From Pseudoduganella lutea (GTDB taxonomy: Bacteria > Pseudomonadota > Gammaproteobacteria > Burkholderiales > Burkholderiaceae_D), in assembly GCF_004209755.1 (NCBI RefSeq), contig NZ_CP035913.1, positions 3,782,001-3,846,000 of the forward strand: a stretch of DNA of 64,000 nt. The letters are read 5' to 3'. Position numbers and translations under genes: made by a program. Below the pieces are notes generated by a model. It searched no databases. It was not told the origin of the DNA and saw only the letters and a program-made list of their open reading frames with translations. Shown piece by piece: positions 18,643-27,004 of this stretch; the first letter of the stretch is position 1, and the number at the start of each line of letters is the position of its first letter.

Positions 18643-19008
18643 ATGAGAATCAAAATGGTCAAATTGCGCATGGGGGGCGTCTCGCTCCCCAGCCGCGTGC
18701 TGGGCGACCGGGCCGCGCCGCGTTTCGGCGACTTGCGCATCCTCGACACCGACGACCAGGGCCTGCGCCGCCCCGTCAAGCTGGCCCGGTTGATGGAACA
18801 CGATTCGCAAGTCATCCGCGAGACCCTGATCGATCCCCGCATCCTGTGGTGCGGCGATAACCGTTTCACGCTCACGGGTTTTGAGCGCATCCGCAACCGC
18901 CACGGCGAAACGGTCGAATACGCGCAGTCCTGGCTGTGCGAGATCGACACCAGCCCGCCCGATCCCGCCCCCGATACCTTGCGCGCCGCACCTTATAAAG
19001 ACCGCTGA
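18643..19008 (+). CDS. Hypothetical protein under a LexA box
   Basis: The product is 121 aa, soluble, with no signal peptide or known motif that I recognise. Notable segments are GGVSLPSRVLGDRAAPRFGDLRIL, ARLMEHDSQVIRETL, DPRILWCGDNRFTLTGFERI and AQSWLCEI. Later in-frame ATGs at 18655 and 18673 are possible starts. A textbook LexA operator lies immediately upstream, so it is probably induced by DNA damage. The next gene is on the same strand but 200 bp away. Function is unknown. Confidence 0.6.
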   Translation: MRIKMVKLRMGGVSLPSRVLGDRAAPRFGDLRILDTDDQGLRRPVKLARLMEHDSQVIRETLIDPRILWCGDNRFTLTGFERIRNRHGETVEYAQSWLCEIDTSPPDPAPDTLRAAPYKDR

Positions 19009-19205
19009 GACTTCGGCCTGTAGTACTCATGGCTGCACTCATGCCCACGCCATGTCCTGTCTGCTTCACTGACCAGACCGCTTGAAATGCCGGTTCCGCT
19101 GATGTCGTTTGCCGTTGAGGCGCACCAGCGGCGATCGCCGAAGCGCCCCCAGCCATGATTGCGGGGTCTACGATGGGGCGTCAACCGCTGAGTGAAAGGC
19201 CCATC

Positions 19206-19619
19206 ATGACCCCGGAACAGGCAGCCATCCTCCTCGAACAGCTGGCGCTGGGCACCGACCCGCGCATCGGCGAGCCGCTGCGCGAAGGCGACGCGTGCAC
19301 GATGCCCGAAGTCATCCGCGCATTGTTCATCGCACGCAATGCCTTGCAGGGCATGCTGGTAGTCGAGCCTGCAAGGCCAAGGCGCCGCGCGCCCGTGGTG
19401 CGCAACGGCGTGGTGCTGGCCAATGCGGGCAAGAAGTGGTCCGGCGACGATGCCGATACCTTGCTCCAGCAATTCGAGGCCGGCAGGCCGATCGGCGAAA
19501 TCGCCGCGCAGCTGGGCCGCACCGATGGCAGTATCGTGTCGCGGCTCGTACAGGCCGGCGTGCTGCCGGACAGGGAGACCGGCTATGCGCTGATCAGGGA
19601 GCGCCGCGAACAGGCATGA
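19206..19619 (+). CDS. Hypothetical protein with C-terminal helix-turn-helix-like segment
   Basis: The product is 137 aa from ATG 19206, with GAAAGG seven bases upstream; an earlier in-frame ATG at 19155 has no ribosome site. The N-terminal half is MTPEQAAILLEQLALGTDPRIGEPL, then RALFIARNALQGM. The C-terminal half, DTLLQQFEAGRPIGEIAAQLGRTDGSIVSRLVQAGVL, has the spacing of a helix-turn-helix resembling those in small resolvase or sigma-like domains. DNA binding is a guess from this pattern. Confidence 0.65.
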   Translation: MTPEQAAILLEQLALGTDPRIGEPLREGDACTMPEVIRALFIARNALQGMLVVEPARPRRRAPVVRNGVVLANAGKKWSGDDADTLLQQFEAGRPIGEIAAQLGRTDGSIVSRLVQAGVLPDRETGYALIRERREQA

Positions 19620-19643
19620 GCCTGCCGTTACGCGCGGACACGA

Positions 19644-21101
19644 TCAGCCCGAGATCTTGCCCATCGCGAGCGCTGCACTGGCGACGACCCTGTTGCGGCC
19701 CGCGCGCTTGGCATCGTAGAGTGCCGCGTCCGCCGCCGTGAGGATCGTTTCGACCGGCGTTCCCGGCTCGTTCCAGTGCGCCACGCCAATGCTGACGGTG
19801 GCGTGCAGTTGCGTGCCGTCCGCCAGCCTGGTCGGCTGGGCGGCGAAGGTGTCGCAAACGCGTTGCGCAATGGCGAGGCCATCGTGCAGGCCGCATTCCG
19901 GCAACAGCACGGCAAACTCTTCGCCACCAAGCCGGCCCAGCAAATCGCCCTTGCGCAGGCAGCCCTCGACCAGGCGCGCAAAACCGGTCAGCACCTCGTC
20001 GCCGGCCGCGTGGCCGTGCGTGTCGTTGACCTTCTTGAAGAAATCGATATCCATCATCAGCACGATCGCCGACGGCGTTTTCAGCCGCGCCGGAACAGCC
20101 AGCAAAGCCTGCGCGGCAGCCAGGAAGCCACCCCGGTTGAGCACATGCGTCAGTGGATCGTGCGAAGCCGCATGCTTCAGCCTGGCCAGCAACTCATTGC
20201 GTGCCATCATCACGCTGGCGACCGTCAGCGGCGCCAGCGCCGTCAGGATCACGCCGACGCGCAGCGACATGATCGCCTGCGGGCTGTCGACGCTGACGCC
20301 GATCACCAGCGCGCCGCTGGAAATGGCCAGCAGGGTCCACACGGAAAAAACAAACGTGATGCCGGCCGTGGCAAACAGGCTGTAGGTCAACGCGCACCAC
20401 AGCAGCGCCGGAACGGGATAGGGCACCACTCCCGGACCGCCCAGCACGGTTCCCAGCCAAAGGCTGCCGGCGAAGGCGCCGAGCGGGGCCAGTTGCTCGA
20501 CGCGCCAGCCTGGCCAGTCGCTGCTGCGCATGCGCCAGGAAAACGGGTGCGACAGCCTGGGCATGGTCAGCATCACGGGCAACATGGCAATGTAGTTGAC
20601 CAGTTCCGTGGTGAACCAGAAGGCAAAGCCGTTCAGTGGCGTGCCGCCGAACAGCACGGGGTGGATGAAGATGCCGCTCACGCCGGCCGCCGCCGCACCG
20701 GCCGTGACCACCAGCACGAACACCAGCATCGAGCGCGGATGGCGCAAGCCCAGGTAGTCGGCGCTCATGCGCTTGAACAGCAGATAGCAGACCGAGATGC
20801 CGGCGAAATTCGTGGAGACGAGCATGATGGTCTTCGGCCAGCTGTGTGCCATCGTCAGGTCGGCCAGCACATAGCCGGCGACCGCCGCGATCCAGTGCGC
20901 CACGCCAGGCGGATGGGCACGCCTGAGCAGCAGGCCGACCAGTACCGCATTGGGTGGCCAGAATGCCGCGAGCACGCCGGGGACCGCGGTATAGATGCCG
21001 ACGATGGAACAGGCATAGACGATCACACCGACCATGAGGGCATCCTTCAGGTCGAAGTCGGTGCGGGACCGGCCGTTGGCGGCGGACCGGTTAAAGCTCA
21101 T
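19644..21101 (-). CDS. MASE1-GGDEF diguanylate cyclase
   Basis: The protein is 485 aa from MSFNRSAANG; the ATG has a perfect AGGAGG upstream. Residues about 20-300 form eight or so membrane helices of the MASE1 sensory type (AAFWPPNAVLVGLLLRR, LTMAHSWPKTIMLVSTNF, FWFTTELVNYIAMLPVML). Residues about 315-480 form a GGDEF domain: DPLTHVLNRGG, MMDIDFFKKVNDTHGHAAGDEVL and the active-site loop GRLGGEEFAVLLPE. It should make cyclic di-GMP at the inner membrane, the opposite activity to the HD-GYP regulator at 4.1 kb. It is a single-gene unit. Confidence 0.92.
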   Translation of the reverse strand: MSFNRSAANGRSRTDFDLKDALMVGVIVYACSIVGIYTAVPGVLAAFWPPNAVLVGLLLRRAHPPGVAHWIAAVAGYVLADLTMAHSWPKTIMLVSTNFAGISVCYLLFKRMSADYLGLRHPRSMLVFVLVVTAGAAAAGVSGIFIHPVLFGGTPLNGFAFWFTTELVNYIAMLPVMLTMPRLSHPFSWRMRSSDWPGWRVEQLAPLGAFAGSLWLGTVLGGPGVVPYPVPALLWCALTYSLFATAGITFVFSVWTLLAISSGALVIGVSVDSPQAIMSLRVGVILTALAPLTVASVMMARNELLARLKHAASHDPLTHVLNRGGFLAAAQALLAVPARLKTPSAIVLMMDIDFFKKVNDTHGHAAGDEVLTGFARLVEGCLRKGDLLGRLGGEEFAVLLPECGLHDGLAIAQRVCDTFAAQPTRLADGTQLHATVSIGVAHWNEPGTPVETILTAADAALYDAKRAGRNRVVASAALAMGKISG

Positions 21102-21376
21102 GCGTTTCCTCCTGTGCTGCCCGGCAAGCGGCCGGTCGCGCCCGCCGGGCGGCAGGCCATCGGGCATTAGTAGCAAGAAGCCGCTGATCGCGGCGCCACG
21201 GATGGGTGATGCCACAGCGCGCGGACTTTTCAGCCTGTGCGGCAAGACAGTCCTGCGCCGGAACGGCGGGCTGCGGCAGGCAGCAACACAGGGTCGGGCA
21301 GTGGGCTTACCGGCTGGAACGCCGGCGTGAAGCATACGTTCTTAAGCAGGCGACGGCAAGCCGGCATGCCGCGCCG

Positions 21377-21790
21377 TCATTTCGCCAGCTTCACGAGCGG
21401 CTTGTCCTTCTCCACGATATACGTGGCCAGTTCCCTGGATTCGCCGCTGCCCACGTTGTGCGCCGAGTGCACGGCGCCGGCCGGGATGAACAACGTTTGG
21501 CCGGCCGTCAGCGTAACGGGGGGCTGGCCATCGATCTGGTACTCCAGCGTGCCTTCCAGCACGAAGGCGACTTCTTCGCCAGGGTGCGAGTGGCGGGGCG
21601 CCTTGACACCGGGCGCGAAATCTACCCGCACCTGCACCAGTTCCTTGCCGGGCACGGTGAGGTTTTCCTTCAGCAGGTCGACGCGGCCGAGACCGGCCAC
21701 CTGGGCATGGGCACTCATGGGCAGCGCCGCCGCCAGGGACAGGGACAGGGCGAGGAGCGTGCTGGCGAAGCGGGAGGCAGGGTTTTTCAT
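21377..21790 (-). CDS. Secreted cupin-domain protein
   Basis: The protein is 137 aa from MKNPASRFAS with AAAGGA upstream. A Sec signal peptide ends around AHAQ (residue 25). The rest is one cupin domain with the metal-binding pattern PRHSHPGEEVAFVLEGTLEY and GQTLFIPAGAVHSAHNVG. Small periplasmic cupins of this kind may bind a metal and act as oxygenases, isomerases or storage-like proteins. The substrate is unknown. The gene stands alone upstream of the GGDEF gene on the same strand, with a 275-bp gap. Confidence 0.85.
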   Translation of the reverse strand: MKNPASRFASTLLALSLSLAAALPMSAHAQVAGLGRVDLLKENLTVPGKELVQVRVDFAPGVKAPRHSHPGEEVAFVLEGTLEYQIDGQPPVTLTAGQTLFIPAGAVHSAHNVGSGESRELATYIVEKDKPLVKLAK

Positions 21791-22015
21791 GGCGTTTCCT
21801 TTCGGTGAGTGGATGTTCACAGTAGGCCACCGCCACGTATATGGGCCATGTCGAGGTGTATCGAAAAAACGGCCGAAATTGTCCAGGCCGCCTGCGGATA
21901 CTTGCGGATACATTCGAACCGCCGTCCCGGCAATGCCTATCGATCGTGCAACGGCGAGAATCGGGGTCTTGTCGTTATGGCATCATCACGCTGCCATGCC
22001 ATTCCCGCAGCGATT

Positions 22016-22660
22016 TCAGGCAGCGTCCGCCTGGTTTTCGGGGCTGGCGGCGATAAACGCCGGCAGCGCTTCGCAGCGCCGGGCAATCGCGGTCAGCGTG
22101 GGATAGGGATCCAGGTCGCAGTCGAAGCGGCGCGCGTTGTACAGTTGGGGCACCAGGCAGCAATCGGCCATCGTCGGCGTGTCGCCATGGCAGAACAGGC
22201 CGGTATCGCCGGCACCCGCGACCTGGCGCTCCAGCGCTTCCAGCCCCAGCGCCACCCAATGGCGATACCACGCGCTTTTCTGCTCGGGCGTAACGCCCAG
22301 CGTGTCACTCAGGTATTTCAGTACGCGCAGGTTGTCGATCGGGTGGATATCGCAAGCGATCGCCTGCGACAGCGCACGCACGCGCGCCCGGCCACGCGCA
22401 TCGGGCGGCAGCAGTGGCAGCTGCGGATGGGTCTCGTCCAGGTATTCGATGATCGCCAGCGACTGCGGCAGCACCAGGCCATCGTCCTCCAGCAGCGGCA
22501 CCAGGTGCTGCGGATTGAGCGCGTCATACGCGGTACCGAATTGCTGGCCGCCGTCCTTCAGCAGATGTACGGGCAACAGCTCGGCTTCGATGCCCTTCAG
22601 GTTCAGCGCAATGCGCACGCGGTAGGCGGCAGAGCTGCGGAAGTAGGTGTGGAGTTTCAT
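22016..22660 (-). CDS. maiA: Maleylacetoacetate isomerase (zeta-class glutathione transferase)
   Basis: The protein is 214 aa from MKLHTYFRSSAAYRVRIALNLKGI. The SSxxxRVRIAL motif marks zeta-class GSTs. Further features are the glutathione-site LVPLLEDDGLVLPQSLAIIEYLDE and the C-terminal GDTPTMADCCLVPQLYNA. The enzyme uses glutathione to isomerise maleylacetoacetate to fumarylacetoacetate in tyrosine/homogentisate breakdown, in the cytoplasm. No homogentisate dioxygenase or fumarylacetoacetase gene is adjacent, so it may serve a related substrate. Confidence 0.88.
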   Translation of the reverse strand: MKLHTYFRSSAAYRVRIALNLKGIEAELLPVHLLKDGGQQFGTAYDALNPQHLVPLLEDDGLVLPQSLAIIEYLDETHPQLPLLPPDARGRARVRALSQAIACDIHPIDNLRVLKYLSDTLGVTPEQKSAWYRHWVALGLEALERQVAGAGDTGLFCHGDTPTMADCCLVPQLYNARRFDCDLDPYPTLTAIARRCEALPAFIAASPENQADAA

Positions 22661-22829
22661 GGCGGTTCCCGGTGTTCGTGGCGATGCCAATGTAAGGCAG
22701 CGGCGTGAATTTTGCGACACGGATGCGGAAATGGGCTGTATTTATGCTGTAAATGCGGATGTGAACGCGGGCGAGGCGGATTTTTTTGCGTGCCTTGTCG
22801 ATTCCATGCACCGCCGTTCGTCGTCAGGA

Positions 22830-22858
22830 GGGGCGGCCCGTCATCCGCCCCACTTTTT
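22830..22858 (+). terminator. Intrinsic-terminator-like hairpin just before the VOC gene
   Basis: GGGGCGG (22830-22836) pairs with CCGCCCC (22845-22851) and is followed by TTTTT (22854-22858). It ends 13 bp before the ATG of the next gene, so on the plus strand it would act as an attenuator. No plus-strand gene lies upstream to be terminated. Confidence 0.45.
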
Positions 22859-22871
22859 ATAAGGGGGCATC

Positions 22872-23273
22872 ATGAACAAGCAAGTCATCTTCAACCTGCC
22901 GGTCAGGGACCTGGACAAATCCAGGGCATTCTTTTCCGCACTCGGCTTCAGCTTCAATCCGCAGTATTCCGGTGAAAACGCCGCTTTCATGAACATCGTG
23001 GATGGCAGCATCCACGCGATGCTGATGACGGAATCCTTCTTCAAGTCATTGATCGACAAGCCCGTCGTGTCGGCGAGGGAGGCCAACGAGGTCATCATCT
23101 GCCTGAGTTGCGAGAGCAGGGAAGAAGTGGACAGCCTGATCGCCAGGGCCGTCGCCGCCGGTGGCCGCACGCCGCATCCGCCCGAGGACCACGGCTTCAT
23201 GTACGACCAGGGGTTCGAGGATATCGATGGGCATTTGTGGAACCTGGTGTGGACAGCGCCGCAGGAGGATTGA
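22872..23273 (+). CDS. VOC-superfamily (glyoxalase/bleomycin resistance-like) protein
   Basis: The product is 133 aa with AAGGGGG before the ATG. It shows the paired beta-alpha-beta-beta-beta modules of the vicinal oxygen chelate fold: VIFNLPVRDLDKSRAFFSALGFSFNPQYS at the N-terminus and EDIDGHLWNLVW at the C-terminus. It lacks an obvious first metal-binding His or Glu set of true glyoxalase I. Close relatives are usually annotated as lactoylglutathione lyase-like. Substrate is unknown; cytoplasmic. Confidence 0.85.
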   Translation: MNKQVIFNLPVRDLDKSRAFFSALGFSFNPQYSGENAAFMNIVDGSIHAMLMTESFFKSLIDKPVVSAREANEVIICLSCESREEVDSLIARAVAAGGRTPHPPEDHGFMYDQGFEDIDGHLWNLVWTAPQED

Positions 23274-23444
23274 TTACCGGATGATTCTTGCGGCCCTCAT
23301 GCGTGGTCCGCATCCACGAGTCCGCCGAAATCTTCCGAGCGTATATGCTGTTTTCCAACGCAGGCGATGCCAGGCCATCGAAACCGGCCTTTGCATGGAA
23401 CGAGGTCCGCCTGCGACAAGCACCTATCACATGAAACTCGACAC

Positions 23445-24281
23445 TCAGGTGGCCAGTGAACGCTGTACTTTGCGGATGCGTTCGAACTCCTGCCGAACGA
23501 TGTCTTCTCCATAGATCGTCTCGAGCCGTAGCACGATGAAATGGCCGCGTGCCACGTCCTGGTAAAAATCCATGAACAGTCCATTGATGGTGGCGCCTGT
23601 GACGGCCCCGATCACAGGCGCTGCCTGTAATACAGCCTTCTCGGTGACGACAATGCCATACCGCACAGCAATGGCATGGATCAGCTGGGCGAGCCATTTA
23701 CCCGCCGAGCTTGCCGATACTCCCTTGGCGATATTGTCGGCAGCGACCTTGCCAAGCGCCTTGGCTGTTTCCGAAATGAGCTCCGCCATTGCAGCTCTGC
23801 CGACGTAATAGGCGATCTCGGTATCGTCATCGTCTTCCTGCTGCTTGGAACCATGACTGAACACGCTCAGGCATTCAAGCTGGATCTGCCGGTCGGCGAT
23901 CCGGTGTCCTTCGCTCCGGGCGATGTCGAGAATCGACCGCATTATGACGGTGGTGGTTACCGGAATTTCTACCAGCAACCCGGTGAAGCCGAAGAATCCA
24001 CCGATCGCTCCGCTTGCAGCCGCAACCAGCGTATGCGATGCCGTCCAGGCTTCCTGCTTTTCACTGCCCAGTGTCCGCTCCGCCAATGCGATCGATTGCG
24101 TCAGGCCTTTCTCGGTAGCTGCCTGAATGCCGTCTTTGACCTTCGCAGGCAGCTTCTTGATCCCTGCTTCGATCGATGAGCCGACCGCATTGGAAAACCG
24201 GATAAGCACCGGTGTGGCGCAGAGCAGCTCGACTGCCCGCTCAAGATCCCTTGAATCTGATGCATTGTCACGCAGGTTCAT
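23445..24281 (-). CDS. EcsC family protein
   Basis: The protein is 278 aa from MNLRDNASDS; an in-frame start 17 codons upstream overlaps the tRNA terminator and is rejected. EcsC-type features are a glycine/alanine-rich amphipathic core (SGAIGGFFGFTGLLVEIPVTTTVIMRSILDIARSEG), YYVGRAAMAELISETAKALGK, and APVIGAVTGATINGLFMDFYQDVARGHF near the C-terminus. EcsC domains occur in bacteria and in eukaryotic proteins, but their activity is unknown. The gene is visibly less GC-rich than its neighbours and sits next to tRNA-Leu, so horizontal arrival is possible. Confidence 0.8.
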   Translation of the reverse strand: MNLRDNASDSRDLERAVELLCATPVLIRFSNAVGSSIEAGIKKLPAKVKDGIQAATEKGLTQSIALAERTLGSEKQEAWTASHTLVAAASGAIGGFFGFTGLLVEIPVTTTVIMRSILDIARSEGHRIADRQIQLECLSVFSHGSKQQEDDDDTEIAYYVGRAAMAELISETAKALGKVAADNIAKGVSASSAGKWLAQLIHAIAVRYGIVVTEKAVLQAAPVIGAVTGATINGLFMDFYQDVARGHFIVLRLETIYGEDIVRQEFERIRKVQRSLAT

Positions 24282-24329
24282 CCTTCGGTCCTTTCTGATG
24301 GAAGAGCGGCATCGGATACTGCTGGCAAA

Positions 24330-24363
24330 CAAAAAACCCGCTATGCCTGAGAGGCATGCGGGT
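24330..24363 (-). terminator. Intrinsic terminator downstream of tRNA-Leu
   Basis: On the minus strand a stem of ACCCGC plus ATGCC pairs with GGCAT plus GCGGGT around a short loop, then a TTTTTT run follows. It ends transcription of the tRNA gene before the EcsC gene. Confidence 0.8.
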
Positions 24364-24398
24364 CGTTGATCGCTGCTGGACTACGTGATACGTGTTCG

Positions 24399-24483
24399 TG
24401 GTGCCGGGAACCGGAATCGAACCGGTACGCCTTGCGGCGCGGGATTTTGAGTCCCGTGCGTCTACCTATTCCGCCATCCCGGC
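24399..24483 (-). tRNA. tRNA-Leu (anticodon CAA)
   Basis: The minus strand folds into an 85-nt tRNA with the encoded CCA end. The acceptor arm GCCGGGA pairs with TCCCGGC. The D-arm is GCGGAATAGGTAGACGC. The anticodon stem GGGA/TCCC has loop CTCAAAA, giving anticodon CAA for UUG codons. A class II variable arm (GCGCCGCAAGGCGT) is followed by the T-arm GGTTCGATTCC. An intrinsic terminator follows at 24330-24363. Confidence 0.95.
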
Positions 24484-24788
24484 GACGCGCCGTGCATTAT
24501 CACTGATTTGCCCAGCAGGAGCAACCCTGCATGCGACCAATAAAGTATTGCCAGTATCGTAATGGATAGCAGGGGCGATCGGCGCCATCGCCTTGCCAGT
24601 TCCGACACCAGGCTTCGCTAGCCGGCAGCGCAGATTGCAATGGGCGCAGAAAGTCATCCTGCCAACAAGGTGTGGCGAATTGGCACCGATCCCCGCTTTC
24701 CGGGCCACCACGATCTTTCAAATTTCCCCGGAGTGCCGAACGGCGTATCATTTCCAGCGTGGAGTCCGTTGTTTCGGAGGGCCGGAAA
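24484..24788 (+). other. 305-bp intergenic region
   Basis: It separates the tRNA-Leu gene (minus) from the metallopeptidase gene (plus). It includes the tRNA promoter region and the GGAGGG ribosome site at 24775-24780. I see no attachment-site duplication of the tRNA end, no ORF with features and no clear repeat. Confidence 0.5.
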
Positions 24789-26138
24789 ATGTCTTGTATA
24801 TTCTTCGATGCATCTCTTGGCAGGCACTGCAGCAACGTAACGGTGCTGGGCTCGTTTTACTGTGCCAACCATGCCCGCTTGCGGCGGAGCAGCTCCGACT
24901 ACCGCATGAAGCTGCCGCCAGCGATCCCGGACACTGCGCTGCCAACGTCGCTTGAACGCGCGCCGAACGACAAGGAAAAGCGACGGTTTGCCAAGGCCGC
25001 GACCAAGGCTTGCGCCGAGGTCACGTCGCTTGTCACGGCGCTCGGCGAAAGCCGGGGCTCGGACGCACAGGTGAATGCGGAAACGGCCATCCAGAAGGTT
25101 TTCGGCGCCACCCACGCCGGCAAGGCGGCCGAGACACTGAAGGACATGGCCTGGATCCTGAAGCGTTGGGCCCAGAAACCGGAGGAGGGCCTGTCCATCA
25201 GCGATACCAACGCCTTCCTCGGCTGGGGCGCAGGCACGAGCGTCCACGGCACAGGTTTTTTCCGGAACTGGACTGCCGCACCGATCAAGCTCCCCCGCGT
25301 TACCAAGGAGGGTGTCGATAACCTCTCGAGAACCTTGATACACGAGAGTGCGCATGGCGTTTCAAGTGAAATCCAGGACGCTTTTGGCTATCGCAAGATG
25401 AACCCCGGCAAGTTCTACCAGTCGACGTGCCAGCAGCGGCTGATCAACGCGGACCATTATGCGCAGTGCGTGGAGATTTTCTGCGGCAGGTTGAGCGGAG
25501 CTACCTGGGACAATGAACTGCAGGTCCACGGTGGCGCCAGCGGTGGTAGCGCGGTCGCCTCCAGGCTTGGCGCGGTTTTCGTCGACCTGCGAACGATCTG
25601 CATGCATGCCAAGATCGCCGGTGATCGCATGGTCATCGAGCTTACCGGAACCGATGCTGTACCCTTGGGTAGCAACGCGGCACATTACACACGGTTACTG
25701 GGTCGAACGTTCAGCCAGGCCACGGTGAGAGGCGTGGTGCGCGCCCGGATAACAGACATGGCGCATCAGATCCGCCGACTGGAAGATGCCCTTGCCGGCG
25801 TCGATTTTGGCGACGGCAACGTCATGGACATCGAGGATCTTTTCAAGGAAATGGATATCGCCCAAAAGGGCAGCGCGGCGATCGTGTTTCCCATCAACAT
25901 ATCGAATGTCAAGGTGATGGTGATCGCATCCCGTGGGACGGCGGAGCGGGATCTGCGTGGCCTGTTGCTCAAGGAAATGATCTCGGAGTGCCTGCAGTCG
26001 CACAATCCGGGCGACGCCGGCCGCGTCATCACGGCGGACAATCTGCACGCGCTCCACACCCACTATGCCAGGGGAGCAGGCATCCCGCCCATCGACGTCA
26101 ACCTGTCGCCGGCCATGGCACGGCATGTCAACGACTAG
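24789..26138 (+). CDS. Zinc-finger plus aspzincin (M35-like) metallopeptidase-like protein
   Basis: The product is 449 aa from MSCIFFDASL, chosen for the GGAGGG eight bases upstream. Residues 3-28 form a Cys3His cluster, C3-x10-C14-x10-C25-x2-H28, like the zf-C3Hc3H type. The middle is helical. Residues 182-224 read LIHESAHGVSSEIQDAFGY and, after a gap, INADHYAQCVEIF. HExxH with a downstream Asp (about 197) and NADxY is the aspzincin pattern of deuterolysin and lysine-specific endopeptidases. There is no signal peptide. About 210 residues after it are unassigned. It could be a secreted effector or toxin or an intracellular protease; neither is shown. Confidence 0.65.
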   Translation: MSCIFFDASLGRHCSNVTVLGSFYCANHARLRRSSSDYRMKLPPAIPDTALPTSLERAPNDKEKRRFAKAATKACAEVTSLVTALGESRGSDAQVNAETAIQKVFGATHAGKAAETLKDMAWILKRWAQKPEEGLSISDTNAFLGWGAGTSVHGTGFFRNWTAAPIKLPRVTKEGVDNLSRTLIHESAHGVSSEIQDAFGYRKMNPGKFYQSTCQQRLINADHYAQCVEIFCGRLSGATWDNELQVHGGASGGSAVASRLGAVFVDLRTICMHAKIAGDRMVIELTGTDAVPLGSNAAHYTRLLGRTFSQATVRGVVRARITDMAHQIRRLEDALAGVDFGDGNVMDIEDLFKEMDIAQKGSAAIVFPINISNVKVMVIASRGTAERDLRGLLLKEMISECLQSHNPGDAGRVITADNLHALHTHYARGAGIPPIDVNLSPAMARHVND

Positions 26139-26475
26139 GACCGGTTCTTGAGCGGATGTAGCGTGGAAACGGCATGCGCCAGCTTCGCCTGTCGCTAATG
26201 TCGTGCATGTCCGCGCCCTCGGCGCGCACGTGCAGTGTGGCGAAGGCGCGGCCTTCTGGTCCCGCGCGACCGGCAGCCGGCGAGCCAGGCGATCCCACCC
26301 ATCCATGACTCCCGGCCGTAAGTCGTTCCATGCAGGGCGCCATGCATTCCATCCCCCGTTTTCTGCGCTTCATCGCTTCCCGCTGCCTTCCCGAAGTTGT
26401 CTTTGTTACCTTACATACGTCGCCGCACATTACATAAGAGGCGGTGACCACCTGGCAACCACTTCGGAGAATCAC
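26139..26475 (+). other. 337-bp intergenic region
   Basis: It lies between the metallopeptidase gene and a small secreted protein gene. The last 80 bp are more AT-rich and probably hold the promoter of the latter; GGAGA lies before its ATG. An open frame continuing from 26203 into that gene has no protein features upstream of the signal peptide. Nothing else is recognisable. Confidence 0.5.
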
Positions 26476-26934
26476 ATGAACAAATCGATCATCGGCGCAG
26501 CAGCAGTCATCCTGGCCATCCTGTCGCCATTCGCAGCAGCACAGGCACCAGCATCGCAGGCACAGGACCAGGCGAGCGTGTCCGTTACCGCACCGCGCCA
26601 GTCCTACACGCTGGGCGTCAACGAATTCTCGGAATTCGCCAACTCCTATTCGCTGAGCAACGGCCAGGTCGCCCGGTTCGTCCAGCGCGGCAATCACTAC
26701 TATGTCCAGCTGAAAGACACGCTGCGCGAGATGCAGCGTGCCGACAGCAGCGTCCGGACAATCGTCTCCACCCGGCTGCGCCCGATTGGCCCCGGCACTT
26801 TCGTGACCGACAGCGGTGCCGAGCTCACATTCCGCGACCATGGCGACGAAGTGCGGATCAGCGGGTTCGAGCGGCTGCCGCAATCGCGCGTGGCAGCCAA
26901 CGACGTGAACGTGCAGATGATCGCGCGCCGCTGA
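26476..26934 (+). CDS. Secreted hypothetical protein
   Basis: The product is 152 aa from MNKSIIGAAAVILAIL, with a classic Sec signal peptide cleaved near AAAQA. The mature part contains YTLGVNEFSEFANSYSLSNGQVARFVQRGNHYYVQL, then VSTRLRPIGPGTFVTDSGAELTFRD. The pattern suggests a small periplasmic beta-rich protein. I do not recognise a family. GGAGA stands before the ATG and a bidirectional terminator follows. The gene stands alone. Confidence 0.75.
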   Translation: MNKSIIGAAAVILAILSPFAAAQAPASQAQDQASVSVTAPRQSYTLGVNEFSEFANSYSLSNGQVARFVQRGNHYYVQLKDTLREMQRADSSVRTIVSTRLRPIGPGTFVTDSGAELTFRDHGDEVRISGFERLPQSRVAANDVNVQMIARR

Positions 26935-26956
26935 TGTAAAGCGATGCGCACCAACG

Positions 26957-26985
26957 GCAAAAGGCCCGCATCAGCGGGCCTTGTC
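26957..26985. terminator. Bidirectional terminator between convergent genes
   Basis: AAGGCCCGC (26961-26969) pairs with GCGGGCCTT (26974-26982) around a 4-nt loop. An AAAA run lies on the left, serving as a T run for the minus strand; TTG follows on the right. It separates the small secreted protein from the AAA+ protease gene. Confidence 0.7.
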
Positions 26986-27004
26986 GTATCTGGAGCGGGG
27001 CGCC

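Noticed and set aside
24399..26138. tRNA-Leu as attachment site of an integrated island
   Set aside because: The neighbouring composition is odd, but there is no integrase and no second copy of the tRNA end in the window.
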